Source: Ureibacillus thermosphaericus (GTDB taxonomy: Bacteria; Bacillota; Bacilli; Bacillales_A; Planococcaceae). Taken from it: DNA of 60,798 nucleotides. Position 1 is the first letter of the stretch. Each line of letters opens with the position of its first letter. Under the pieces are notes generated by a model, which saw nothing but the letters and a program-made list of their open reading frames with translations, was not told the DNA's origin and made no database searches. Shown one piece after another: positions 27,561 through 36,495 of this stretch. The position numbers and the translations under genes are program-made. The stretch spans positions 1-60,798 of the forward strand of contig NZ_JAAXPW010000017.1 in the NCBI RefSeq assembly GCF_012396605.1, read 5' to 3'.

Positions 27561-28385
27561 ATGCATACGATATGGAAAGGTAGCATCAGTTTTGGGTTAG
27601 TGAATATACCTGTTAAACTCCACGCAGCTACAGAAAATAAAGATGTAAAACTTAGACAGCTTCACAAAGAATGTCATAGTCCCATTAATTATAAAAAGGT
27701 ATGTCCCGTTTGCGACAGAGAAGTGAAAAGTGAAGAGATTGTCAAAGCTTATGAATACGCAAAGAATAAATTTGTCGTGTTGGATGAGGAAGATTTGGAA
27801 GAATTGAGGAAAGAAAATGAAGAAAAGGCTGTAGAAATTATAGAATTTGTCAAGCTAGAAGAAATCGATCCAATTTATTTTGAAAAAAGCTATTTTTTAT
27901 CACCTGATACAGGTGGATTGAAAGCATATGCTTTGCTACGTCAAGCGTTGAAAGAATCAGGAAAAATCGGAGTTGCTAAAATTACTATACGTTCAAAAGA
28001 ACAATTAGCAGTTGTTCGGGTATATGAAGATACATTGTTAATGGAAACAATTTATTTTCCAGATGAAGTTAGAAATGCTAAAGATGTTCCGAATATCCCG
28101 AGTGATGAAAAGGTTGTACAAAAAGAATTAGAAACTGCATTGATGTTAATTGATCAACTGACGGTAAAATTTGAACCAGAGAAATATCATGATGAGTATC
28201 GTACAGCACTTCTCGAACTGATTGAGCAGAAAAAAGCGGGAGAAACCGTAACAGCTGCGGAGAAAAATCCAGCCATTCCACCTGATATGACCGATTTAAT
28301 GAGTGCTCTAGAAGCATCATTAAATAAAACGAAAAAGAAACCTGCCACAAGAAAGAAAAAAACAAAAGAGAAAAAAGAAGCATAA
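27561..28385 (+). CDS. ku: Ku protein for non-homologous end joining
   Basis: Homodimeric ring protein that binds DNA ends and recruits LigD. The 274 residues begin with the family stretch HTIWKGSISFGLVNIPVKL and include CHSPINYKKVCPVC, typical of bacterial Ku. The C-terminus is a Lys-rich tail (KKKPATRKKKTKEKK) that contacts DNA and LigD. Start at ATG 27561 with AGGTGA upstream. The -10-like CATAATA at 27534-27540 would fit a forespore sigma-G promoter, but I could not find a good -35 for it. Confidence 0.94.
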   Translation: MHTIWKGSISFGLVNIPVKLHAATENKDVKLRQLHKECHSPINYKKVCPVCDREVKSEEIVKAYEYAKNKFVVLDEEDLEELRKENEEKAVEIIEFVKLEEIDPIYFEKSYFLSPDTGGLKAYALLRQALKESGKIGVAKITIRSKEQLAVVRVYEDTLLMETIYFPDEVRNAKDVPNIPSDEKVVQKELETALMLIDQLTVKFEPEKYHDEYRTALLELIEQKKAGETVTAAEKNPAIPPDMTDLMSALEASLNKTKKKPATRKKKTKEKKEA

Positions 28386-28463
28386 TGTTGCACTATTTAA
28401 TTTTTTGATTGATGTGTGAAACACTTCATTAGAAAAAATTTAATAAATACATTTTGAGTAAAG

Positions 28464-28504
28464 GGACATTCCAAAGATTAACTCCTTTGTAATGTCCTTT
28501 TTTA
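28464..28504 (+). terminator. Terminator of ku
   Basis: The stem GGACATT-C-CAAAG with CTTTG-T-AATGTCC is followed by six T. Confidence 0.8.
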
Positions 28505-28565
28505 TACGAAAAATTTACGAAAAAAATATGCTAAAATAAAATTTAAGTTACAAGGACGTGAAAAG

Positions 28566-29726
28566 ATGAAGAATTACTATGTTGATTTACATATACATAT
28601 CGGAAGAACTGAGAGTGGACGAGCAGTAAAAATAACAGGGAGTAAAAATTTAACGCTAAAAAATATATTACAAACCGCCTCAAGTCAAAAAGGACTTGAC
28701 ATCGTTGGGATAATCGATTGCCATTCACCTGAAGTCATAAAGGAAATCGAACAACTGGTAGAAGAACAAAGAATTGAGCTTCTTCCGGAAGGGGGATTGC
28801 GATTTGATAAGACGACACTCATTCCAGGCTCGGAAATCGAGATTTTTGATGAACACTGTAAGGGGCCGATTCATGTTCTCTCCTTCTTTCCAACTCTTGA
28901 GTACATGAAGAAATTTTCCGAATGGATGCGTCCTCTTTTGAAAAATATTCATTTAAGTTCACAACGCATCTATTGTGATGGGAGGACTTTACAACAAAAA
29001 GTACAAGAATTAGAGGGGCTATTTATTCCAGCCCATGTGTTTACACCTTTTAAAAGCCTTTATGGAAAGGGAGTAGAAAAAAGCTTATCGGAAGTGTTTG
29101 ATCCTGAACGAATTGATGCCATTGAACTTGGATTGAGCTCTGATACATATATGGTGCAAGGAATTAGTGAACTTGAAAAATATCCTTTCGTCACAAACTC
29201 AGATGCTCATTCTTTAGGGAAACTGGCAAGAGAATATCAAAAAGTTCAACTGGAGGATGCAAATTTTAAAGAGCTTGTTTACGCTTTACAAGAAAAAGGC
29301 GGCCGAAAGATTTTAGCGAATTATGGATTAAATCCTCTATTAGGAAAGTATCACTCCACTGTTTGTCAAGAATGTGGTGAACATGTTGAATCGGAAGAAT
29401 CATGTTCAGCATGCGGAAGCAGCCATTTGGTAAAGGGCGTTTCTAAAAGAATAAACGAATTGAAGGATCATAAACCCCCTACTCGTCATCGACCACCATA
29501 TATCCATCAAGTTCCGTTAGATTTTATCCCGGGAGTTGGAGCAAAGACGATTCGTCGATTGATTGAAGCTTTCGGTACGGAAATGGCTATTTTACATGAA
29601 GTGTCGGTAGAACAATTGGAGCAAGTGGTTCCAAAGAAAATTGCTAATCTAATTGATTTAGCAAGAAGAGGAAAATTAAATATTGAGGTTGGCGGAGGCG
29701 GTGTGTATGGGAAAGTAATTGAGTAA
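28566..29726 (+). CDS. Endonuclease Q-like protein (PHP domain)
   Basis: 386 residues with an N-terminal PHP metallo-hydrolase domain (DLHIHIG, IIDCHSPEV, PGSEIEI, TNSDAHSLG). A four-cysteine zinc ribbon follows (CQECG...CSACG, about 267-285). Near the C-terminus is a helix-hairpin-helix segment (IPGVGAKTIRRLIEAFG). This is the layout of EndoQ, which nicks DNA 5' of deaminated bases such as uracil and hypoxanthine. The nearest B. subtilis relative is YqxK-like. Placement right after ku suggests a DNA repair cluster, although ku has its own terminator. Start ATG 28566 with AAGGACG upstream. Confidence 0.8.
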   Translation: MKNYYVDLHIHIGRTESGRAVKITGSKNLTLKNILQTASSQKGLDIVGIIDCHSPEVIKEIEQLVEEQRIELLPEGGLRFDKTTLIPGSEIEIFDEHCKGPIHVLSFFPTLEYMKKFSEWMRPLLKNIHLSSQRIYCDGRTLQQKVQELEGLFIPAHVFTPFKSLYGKGVEKSLSEVFDPERIDAIELGLSSDTYMVQGISELEKYPFVTNSDAHSLGKLAREYQKVQLEDANFKELVYALQEKGGRKILANYGLNPLLGKYHSTVCQECGEHVESEESCSACGSSHLVKGVSKRINELKDHKPPTRHRPPYIHQVPLDFIPGVGAKTIRRLIEAFGTEMAILHEVSVEQLEQVVPKKIANLIDLARRGKLNIEVGGGGVYGKVIE

Positions 29727-29773
29727 AAAACATGCTTAACTTATTTAAGCTTCTCCTATATATAAATTAAAAA

Positions 29774-29812
29774 CAAGCTACGAAGTTAGACGGGGATCTA
29801 TTTCGTAGCTTG
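29774..29812 (-). terminator. Terminator of the esterase gene
   Basis: The 11-bp perfect stem CAAGCTACGAA with TTCGTAGCTTG. Only on the - strand is it followed by a T run (TTTTTAATT), so it serves the esterase gene about 95 bp upstream of it on that strand. Confidence 0.7.
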
Positions 29813-29907
29813 CCAAAGGGATGTATGTCTCAAGGACATATATTTTATAGCAAATTGGGGAATTTGCTAGGGGATACATTATTTATTATGTTGAGAAGAT
29901 TCAAATA

Positions 29908-30654
29908 TTATTCTTCCCATTTTAAACTTTCAAAGAAGCGATATACTTCTTCAAATACAAGGTCACGTTCTTTATCTACAGTTAAAATGTGACCTGAATT
30001 AATAAAGCTTTTAACAGATTTAATGCGCGATTTTACAGAGTTATAAATGTAATCTGCGCTTTGGCAGTAGTATTCATCATCATTTAACCCACGTAAAATA
30101 TGAACAGGTTTGTCTATTTGATTTAATTTTGCGCTTGTATCATTAATAATGCCTTGCAAGTATTCTAGCTTCGGCATTCGATATGTTTTCGCTAAGTTTT
30201 CTGGTTTATCTACATCTTCATTATATGTGCCAGTTAATTTTTTGTAATTAATTGTGTAGCTAATAATACGTTGTTGTAAGCTGTCAACACTTTTAGATAA
30301 CGCTGGTGCTGACATTGTTACGATTGCTTTAATTGGTCGTTCTTCACCTAGGCGTAGTGAGAAAATGCCGCCTAAAGAAACACCAGCAACCGCAATTTCT
30401 TTATACCCTCTTCTGCGAAGTTCATCGTAACCTTCAACAGCGCTATTCCACCATTCGATCGGGTCTGTGTTAATAAGGGTTAAAGGGTCACTTCCATGCC
30501 CTTTATATAAAGGAGCATGAACCGTATAATTGCGATCTGCTAAATAACGACCTAAACGCTTCACATCATTAGTGTTGCCTGTAAAACCATGTAGTAATAA
30601 GACAGCGCGTTTTCCCGTCTCAATAGTAAATGGTTTTGGCGAAACGATTTTCAT
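29908..30654 (-). CDS. Carboxylesterase, Est30/YvaK-like alpha/beta hydrolase
   Basis: Cytosolic serine esterase of 248 residues. The oxyanion-hole HGFTG is at 22-26, the nucleophile Ser93 is in GVSLGG, and the late acid and histidine are in LNDDEYY and SGHILTVD. The arrangement is that of Geobacillus Est30 and B. subtilis YvaK, which hydrolyse short and medium acyl esters. In B. subtilis it lies near smpB/rnr; here it stands alone. ATG start with AAAGGAG upstream. Confidence 0.85.
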   Translation of the reverse strand: MKIVSPKPFTIETGKRAVLLLHGFTGNTNDVKRLGRYLADRNYTVHAPLYKGHGSDPLTLINTDPIEWWNSAVEGYDELRRRGYKEIAVAGVSLGGIFSLRLGEERPIKAIVTMSAPALSKSVDSLQQRIISYTINYKKLTGTYNEDVDKPENLAKTYRMPKLEYLQGIINDTSAKLNQIDKPVHILRGLNDDEYYCQSADYIYNSVKSRIKSVKSFINSGHILTVDKERDLVFEEVYRFFESLKWEE

Positions 30655-30847
30655 TATGAAGTACTCCTTTTATAAATAATGTTACAATAAAATGAAAAAA
30701 AATGAAAATATCTTGTTTTTTAAAATGAATTTTGTTATGCAAATCAATCTTGTAAACTTATTATAGATACAGCCTTACATAAATACAATTTATTATTTTT
30801 ATCAAAACCATTCTAAATGGTTATCAATTAACAAAAGGGGTATGTAA

Positions 30848-31729
30848 ATGGAAATACAACAATTGGAATATTTCAAAGTTGTTGCTGAAATAGAACATAT
30901 GACTCACGCTGCTGAATTGTTAAACATTTCTCAGCCGGCATTAAGTAAGTCGATTTCAAATATCGAACAAGAAATTGGAGTACCTCTTTTTGATAGGCAA
31001 GGCCGTTCCATTGTATTGAATCGCTATGGAAAACTTTTTTTGGAAAGAGTGAATACGATTTTAGAAGAATATAATCGAGCGAAACAGGAAATCAATGGAT
31101 TGATTATGCCAGGATATGGAGAGGTATCATTAGGATTTATCCACACTTTAGGGATGGAGATTGTGCCTGAATTGATGGCTCATGTTCACGAAAAATATCC
31201 GAATATCAAGTTTACTTTAACTCAAGCTTCTTCATTGAATTTATTAGAATTGTTGGAAGAAGGGGATATCGATTTATGTTTATCCCAACGTATTGAATCA
31301 AAAATAGTTGATATTGAATGGATTGAATTATGGAAGGAAGAATTGTTTGTTATCGTTCCAGAAAATCATCGGTTTGCAAATAAAGAATTTATCAATTTGT
31401 CTGAAATAAAAGATGAACCTTTTGTATCTATAAAAAAAGGGAATGCATTACGTCATATTGTAGACCAATTATTAAAAGATGTGGGAATTGCTAAAACGAA
31501 TATTACATTTGAAGGAGAAGATCCACATACAGTAGCAGGATTTGTTAGTGCTGGCCATGGTATTTCGATTATTCCAGACATTAAAGGATTGAATGAGTAT
31601 AATGTAAGAAAAATATCGGTTAAAGAACCCATTTGTGAGCGGAAAATCGGTGTATCATGGGTTAAAGGCCGTTATATGTCTCCTGCTGCAACGAAATTTA
31701 AAAATTATTTAGTCGAATATTTTAAATGA
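30848..31729 (+). CDS. LysR-family transcriptional regulator
   Basis: 293 residues with the N-terminal winged helix typical of LysR proteins (MEIQQLEYFKVVAEIEHMTHAAELLNISQPALSKSI region, about 1-60). The C-terminal effector-binding domain starts near 90 (GEVSLGFIHTLG). It resembles GltC/YybE-type members, but no ligand can be assigned. Divergent from the esterase by 190 bp, which is a usual place for LysR target sites. The next gene, a Sel1 protein, follows after about 20 bp and may be cotranscribed. Confidence 0.85.
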   Translation: MEIQQLEYFKVVAEIEHMTHAAELLNISQPALSKSISNIEQEIGVPLFDRQGRSIVLNRYGKLFLERVNTILEEYNRAKQEINGLIMPGYGEVSLGFIHTLGMEIVPELMAHVHEKYPNIKFTLTQASSLNLLELLEEGDIDLCLSQRIESKIVDIEWIELWKEELFVIVPENHRFANKEFINLSEIKDEPFVSIKKGNALRHIVDQLLKDVGIAKTNITFEGEDPHTVAGFVSAGHGISIIPDIKGLNEYNVRKISVKEPICERKIGVSWVKGRYMSPAATKFKNYLVEYFK

Positions 31730-31748
31730 AGATAAGGTGTCGATGGTG

Positions 31749-32627
31749 ATGGAATTAGAGATGCAGGAAAGATTTGAAGAGCGTTTACAACAATTGCGTC
31801 ATTTGCTTACAGAAGAACAAATGCTAGAAGCGAAAAATATATACCAACTTGCCCATGAAAAGAACGTAGAAGCGATGGTTGAATTAGCGGATATATACAG
31901 GATCATGGAGGAATATTCTCTTTCTGTTTACTGGTTGCAAAAAGCGAGTAAAGCGGGAAATAGTGAAGCACAATATCAGTTGGCTAATTGCTATTACGAA
32001 GGACTTGGCGTTGAAGAAGATATTGAAATGGCTTTTTCATTATATAAAAAGGCAGCAAAAAACGGAAATCCTGATGCAGCTAATAACTTAGCAGACATGT
32101 ATTTAAACGGTGAAGTAGGAAATGTAAATTATAAGGAAGCTTTAAAATGGTTTGAAGTGGCTGCAAAACAGAATGTTGTAGAAGCAATGTTTACATTAGG
32201 AATTATGTATGAGCAAGGAATTGGGGTAAATAGAGATGACGAAAAAGCATTTCAATATTATTTGAAGGCAGCTGAAGGCGGGGATCTCGATGCCCAATAT
32301 CGAATGGGTTCCATCTATTTTGAGGGTCTATTGGGCAGGGAGAGGAATGTCCCTCTTGCTATTGAGTGGTTTGAAAAAGCAGCGGAATACCATCACATTG
32401 ATTCAATTTATAATTTAGGGTTTCTATATGAGAATGGAATCGGTGTTGAAAGAAACGGAAAGAAAGCACTTTATTATTATAAGAGAGCTTCGTTGCTAGG
32501 AGATTATCAAGCAAAGTTAAATATCGCATATATTTACGAAAATGGGATTGATGTTGAAGTAGATAAAAAAGCGGCAGCCCGCTGGCGAGAACTGGCAAAA
32601 CAACAAAAGCAAAATGAGTATAATTAA
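31749..32627 (+). CDS. Sel1-repeat (TPR-like) protein
   Basis: 292 residues made almost entirely of about six Sel1-like repeats, each 36-38 residues with the pattern A-x-x-x-L-A-x-x-Y-x-x-G...A-x-x-x-Y-x-x-A-A (for example ANCYYEGLGVEEDIEMAFSLY). Such solenoids mediate protein-protein contacts; the partner is unknown. No signal peptide, so cytosolic. I chose the ATG at 31749, nine bases after AAGGTG. It follows the LysR gene closely. Confidence 0.82.
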   Translation: MELEMQERFEERLQQLRHLLTEEQMLEAKNIYQLAHEKNVEAMVELADIYRIMEEYSLSVYWLQKASKAGNSEAQYQLANCYYEGLGVEEDIEMAFSLYKKAAKNGNPDAANNLADMYLNGEVGNVNYKEALKWFEVAAKQNVVEAMFTLGIMYEQGIGVNRDDEKAFQYYLKAAEGGDLDAQYRMGSIYFEGLLGRERNVPLAIEWFEKAAEYHHIDSIYNLGFLYENGIGVERNGKKALYYYKRASLLGDYQAKLNIAYIYENGIDVEVDKKAAARWRELAKQQKQNEYN

Positions 32628-32970
32628 TAATAAGCACACTAAAAAGTATTGCATTACTACATTCCATATTCCGTAATGTAGTGGGGATGACAGAACATTA
32701 CATGCTATGAAGAGATTGTGATTCTAAAGTTGGATTATGAAAAACTAGTTGAATATAGTGAAACAGTCCTTTGTAGTATAGTGGAAAGGGCTGTTTTTTA
32801 TTGTTTAATAAATTGAATAAATTATCAAAATTCCTTTTGAAATAAATTCAACAGTCAAAAGCATATTTGTTGTTTACTATATTGAAATTTACTAAAGCCG
32901 ACACAGAAAGAGTTATAAAAAAAGTTTATACTAAAAGTACGGTAAAATGATCTTATAGGAGTTGTAAAGA
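32628..32970. other. Gap with two hairpins
   Basis: The first hairpin, ACTACATT with AATGTAGT (about 32656-32682), lacks a T run. The second, AACAGTCCTTT with GGAAAGGGCTGTT followed by six T (32761-32800), is the likely terminator of the LysR-Sel1 pair. No gene with a usable start is seen. TAAAAT at 32942-32947 may be the -10 of the next gene. Confidence 0.55.
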
Positions 32971-34371
32971 ATGAAAACGGTAACAGTTATCGGTGGAGGA
33001 ATTACAGGACTTTGCACGATGTATTATTTACAAAAACAATTAAAGGAAAACGAAATTCCTGCCCGTTTAGTACTTGTGGAAAAAAATCCGTACCTTGGCG
33101 GAAAAATGCACACAGCGCGTGAAAAAGGATTCATCATGGAAACGGGAGCAGATTCCATTGTAGCACGATATCCAAGCGTAATTGAACTTGTAAAGGAACT
33201 AGATTTTGAATCGGAAGTCGTATATAACGAAACAGGAATTTCTTATATTCACACCAATAATGAATTACATGCGATTCCAAAGGACTCTGTATTTGGCATT
33301 CCTATGACTCTCGAATCCCTAAAGGCGAGCACATTAATTTCAGAAGAAGGGAAACAACGAGTGTTAAAAGATGAGGAAATACCGAATACGAAATTTACGA
33401 AGGAAAGTTCCATCGGAGATTTCTTAGAATACTTTTTAGGAAAAGAAATCGTGGAGAAACAAATAGCTCCTGTATTAGCTGGTGTTTACTCAGGGGACAT
33501 TTATAAATTGTCCATTGCCTCTACGCTTCCATACTTAGTTGATTACAAAAATGAATATGGAAGTATAATGAAAGGTTTGCAAGCAAATCAGGAAAAGTTT
33601 GAACGGGAAGCGAATAAAAAATTCCTTTCTTTTAAAAATGGACTATCTCAACTAATTGATCGAATGGAAGAACTGCTTGTGGATGTAGAAATATATAAAG
33701 ATACTGAAACAGTTCTTGTTGAGAAGAAAGAACAATGTTATGAAATTTCCTTCGCTAACGGAGAAAAATTGGAATCGGATGTTGTTGTGTTAGCATTGCC
33801 CAACCAAGTCGTGAAGCAAGTTTTAAATAATGATGAATTAAATCCTTATTTCAACAAATTTAAAAATGCATCAGCCATTACGATGTATGTAGGCTTCGAT
33901 CTACCAGATTCTATTTTGCCTAAGGATGGCACTGGATTTATCGTTTCCTACAACAGCGACTTATTATGTAATGCCTCTACTTGGACAAGCCGTAAATGGA
34001 AGCATACTTCAACAGAAGGAAATCTACTTGTTCGACTGTTTTATAAAGAAAGTAATCCTCGCTACCAAGAATTAGTGAAAATGAGTGATGAAGAGTTAAC
34101 AAAGGTTGCTTTGAACGATATTCAACTGAGTTTGAATATAGAAGCACAACCTACCATTGTGAATATTACAAAATGGATTGATGCCATGCCAACTTATGAT
34201 TTAGCTCATCACGAAGCTTTGCAAGAAATAATTACAAAATTAGATAACCTCTATCCGAATCTTTACATTGCTGGTTGCTCTTATTTCGGCGTAGGAATTG
34301 GTGCATGCATTGATAACGGGAAAGAAACAGCAAAACAAATTATAAACAACTTTTTAAATAATTCCGACTGA
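32971..34371 (+). CDS. hemY: Coproporphyrinogen III oxidase (CgoX/HemY)
   Basis: FAD enzyme of the Gram-positive (coproporphyrin-dependent) heme pathway, oxidising coproporphyrinogen III to coproporphyrin III. The 466 residues start with the FAD-binding GGGITG (8-13) and end with YIAGCSYFGVGIGACI, the conserved C-terminal FAD contact. QIAPVLAGVYSGD is a family marker. In B. subtilis it lies with hemE and hemH; here it is alone. Start ATG 32971 with AGGAG upstream. Confidence 0.92.
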   Translation: MKTVTVIGGGITGLCTMYYLQKQLKENEIPARLVLVEKNPYLGGKMHTAREKGFIMETGADSIVARYPSVIELVKELDFESEVVYNETGISYIHTNNELHAIPKDSVFGIPMTLESLKASTLISEEGKQRVLKDEEIPNTKFTKESSIGDFLEYFLGKEIVEKQIAPVLAGVYSGDIYKLSIASTLPYLVDYKNEYGSIMKGLQANQEKFEREANKKFLSFKNGLSQLIDRMEELLVDVEIYKDTETVLVEKKEQCYEISFANGEKLESDVVVLALPNQVVKQVLNNDELNPYFNKFKNASAITMYVGFDLPDSILPKDGTGFIVSYNSDLLCNASTWTSRKWKHTSTEGNLLVRLFYKESNPRYQELVKMSDEELTKVALNDIQLSLNIEAQPTIVNITKWIDAMPTYDLAHHEALQEIITKLDNLYPNLYIAGCSYFGVGIGACIDNGKETAKQIINNFLNNSD

Positions 34372-34376
34372 TTAAC

Positions 34377-34405
34377 TTGACAAAATGAAGTATTGATTTT
34401 ATGAT
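34377..34405 (+). promoter_or_regulatory. Promoter of the yitJ-metH operon
   Basis: TTGACA (34377-34382) and TATGAT (34400-34405) are 17 bp apart and about 40 bp before the riboswitch. The -35 begins six bases after the hemY stop. Confidence 0.75.
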
Positions 34406-34442
34406 GTAAGTTATTATATTGATATTTTAAAATCGAATATGA

Positions 34443-34595
34443 CTTATCAAGAGAAGTGGAGGGAACTGGCCCGGTGAAGCTTCAGCAACCACTAAAAATT
34501 TTTAGTAAGGTGCTAAATCCAGCGGCAATTGCCGAAAGATAAGGTGACTTCTAAAGGAAATGACAAGCCTTCTTTCGCAAGAAGGCTTTTTCTAT
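34443..34595 (+). promoter_or_regulatory. SAM-I riboswitch (S-box) with terminator
   Basis: The aptamer (34443-34543) has the canonical stretches CTTATCAAGAGAAGTGGAGG, CTGGCCC, AGCTTCAGCAACC, AAGGTGCTAAATCCAGC and GAAAGATAAGG. The P1 helix is CTTATC with GATAAG. The intrinsic terminator AAGCCTTCTT-TCGC-AAGAAGGCTT plus T run follows. S-adenosylmethionine binding would end transcription before yitJ-metH, so the operon is on when SAM is low. Confidence 0.97.
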
Positions 34596-34647
34596 TAGAT
34601 GAATTGACAGAAAATTTATGAAGTAAAGAAAAGTGAGGGAATTTCGG

Positions 34648-36495
34648 ATGGGGCTACTAGATGCGTTAAAACATAAAGTGTTAGTTGCAGATGGTGCTAT
34701 GGGAACGCTGTTATATTCATATGGACTTGAAAATTGTCACGAAGAAATGAATATTGAAAAACCGGAAATCATTAAAAAAATTCATAAGGAATACATACAA
34801 GCTGGCGCAGATGTTATTCAAACGAATACATATGGCGCTAATCGAATCAAGCTCACTCGTTATGGTTTGGAGTCTAAAGTAGTGGAAATTAACGAAGGTG
34901 CGATAGATATTGCCAAACAAGCAGCCAAGAACAGTGAAGTGTTTATTTTAGGTTCGATTGGTGGTATCCGTGGTGTTCGCAAAGTAGATTATACATTAGA
35001 TGAAATTCTCGCAGCAGTTCGTGAACAAGCAGAAGTGCTAATTGCGGGGCAGTTAGATGGTTTGTTGTTAGAAACTTATTATGATTTTGAAGAGCTATGC
35101 GAGACGTTAAAAATGTTACGAGCCATGACGGATATGCCCATCATTGCTCAAGTTTCAATGCAAGAGCCGGGCGTATTAATGAATGGCATGAAATTGAATG
35201 AAGCATTAAAGCAGTTAGAAAAATTAGGTGCAGATATTGTAGGGGTGAACTGTCGACTTGGTCCATACCACACAATACAGGCTTTTGAACAGGTAGAAAT
35301 TCCTGAACGAGCGTATTTATCTGTTTATCCGAACGCTTCCTTATTAGATATTGAAGAGGGGCGTGTCGTTTACGAATCAGAAGTAGATTATTTTGCAAGG
35401 GCAGCGGTTGAATTATGCAATGAAGGAGTAAGGCTCATTGGAGGATGTTGCGGTACAACACCGAAACATATTGAAGCGATGAAAAAGAAGCTTGCTCATT
35501 TTCAGCCGGTTGAAAAGAAAGAGGCAAAACCTCAGAGGGAAATAATCATTCGCGAGGCTGAACCGCATAGTTTTGAACCTCTCCACGAAAAAGCAAAAAG
35601 AGCACGTTCTGTCATTGTAGAATTGGATACGCCGAAGCATCTTGAAATTGAACAGTTTGTTGAAGGAGCAAAAGCTCTTTACAATGCAGGGGCAGATCTT
35701 ATCATGATGGCAGACAATTCACTAGCATCTCCAAGGGTTAGCAACTTGGCAATGGGGGCCATTTTAAAACTGCAATATGGCATCCGCACAATGCCACATA
35801 TTACTTGCCGAGATCGAAACTTAATTGGGCTGCAATCCCATTTAATGGGGCTCAATGCTCTTGGCCTTCATGATGTGTTGGCTGTAACTGGTGATCCAAC
35901 AAAGGTAGGGGATTTTCCAGGTGCAACAAGTGTTTATGACGTTTCCTCGATGGAATTGATATCATTAATTAAGCAGTTAAATGAAGGGATTTCTTTTTCT
36001 GGCAAAGCACTAAGAAAAAAAGCGAATTTCTCAGTAGCAGCGGCTTTCAATCCTAACGTGAGAGTGTTAGATCGTGCTGTCAGCCGTCTAGAGAAAAAAA
36101 TTGAACATGGTGCGGATTATTTCATTACGCAACCAGTCTATTCGAAGGAAAAAATTGTGGAAATTCATGAGGCGACAAAACATTTAGATACACCAATTTA
36201 TATAGGAATTATGCCGCTTACTAGCTTTAAAAATGCGGAATTTTTGCATCATGAAGTACCGGGAATTAAATTATCTGATGATGTGTTAGAAAGAATGCAA
36301 CAAGTAAGCGGAAATAAAGAACAAGAAACAAAAGTAGGACTAGAAATTGCAAAAGAATTGTTAGATACAGCAACGAAATACTTCAACGGCATTTATTTAA
36401 TTACGCCGTTTATGCGATATGAAATCACTTTACAACTATTGCAATATATTCAACAACTTGACGAGCAAAATAAAGGAGTTAAAGCAAATGGTTAA
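34648..36495 (+). CDS. yitJ: Homocysteine S-methyltransferase / methylenetetrahydrofolate reductase YitJ
   Basis: Two-domain protein of 615 residues. The N-terminal homocysteine methyltransferase domain (about 1-295) has the start VADGAMGTLLYS and the zinc-cysteine motif GGCCGTTP. The C-terminal domain (about 315-600) is a methylenetetrahydrofolate reductase (GADLIMMADNS, DVLAVTGDP, ITQPVYS) that makes 5-methyl-THF. The downstream metH can use that product. The ATG at 34648 has GAGGGA seven bases upstream; a GTG at 34633 lies before it. It overlaps metH by eight bases and is under the SAM riboswitch. Confidence 0.93.
   Translation: MGLLDALKHKVLVADGAMGTLLYSYGLENCHEEMNIEKPEIIKKIHKEYIQAGADVIQTNTYGANRIKLTRYGLESKVVEINEGAIDIAKQAAKNSEVFILGSIGGIRGVRKVDYTLDEILAAVREQAEVLIAGQLDGLLLETYYDFEELCETLKMLRAMTDMPIIAQVSMQEPGVLMNGMKLNEALKQLEKLGADIVGVNCRLGPYHTIQAFEQVEIPERAYLSVYPNASLLDIEEGRVVYESEVDYFARAAVELCNEGVRLIGGCCGTTPKHIEAMKKKLAHFQPVEKKEAKPQREIIIREAEPHSFEPLHEKAKRARSVIVELDTPKHLEIEQFVEGAKALYNAGADLIMMADNSLASPRVSNLAMGAILKLQYGIRTMPHITCRDRNLIGLQSHLMGLNALGLHDVLAVTGDPTKVGDFPGATSVYDVSSMELISLIKQLNEGISFSGKALRKKANFSVAAAFNPNVRVLDRAVSRLEKKIEHGADYFITQPVYSKEKIVEIHEATKHLDTPIYIGIMPLTSFKNAEFLHHEVPGIKLSDDVLERMQQVSGNKEQETKVGLEIAKELLDTATKYFNGIYLITPFMRYEITLQLLQYIQQLDEQNKGVKANG

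Noticed and set aside
32700-32800. Open stretch reading CYEEIVILKLDYEKLVEYSETV
   Set aside because: It has no start codon or ribosome binding site and runs through the terminator hairpin. It may be a gene remnant, but it is too short to support.
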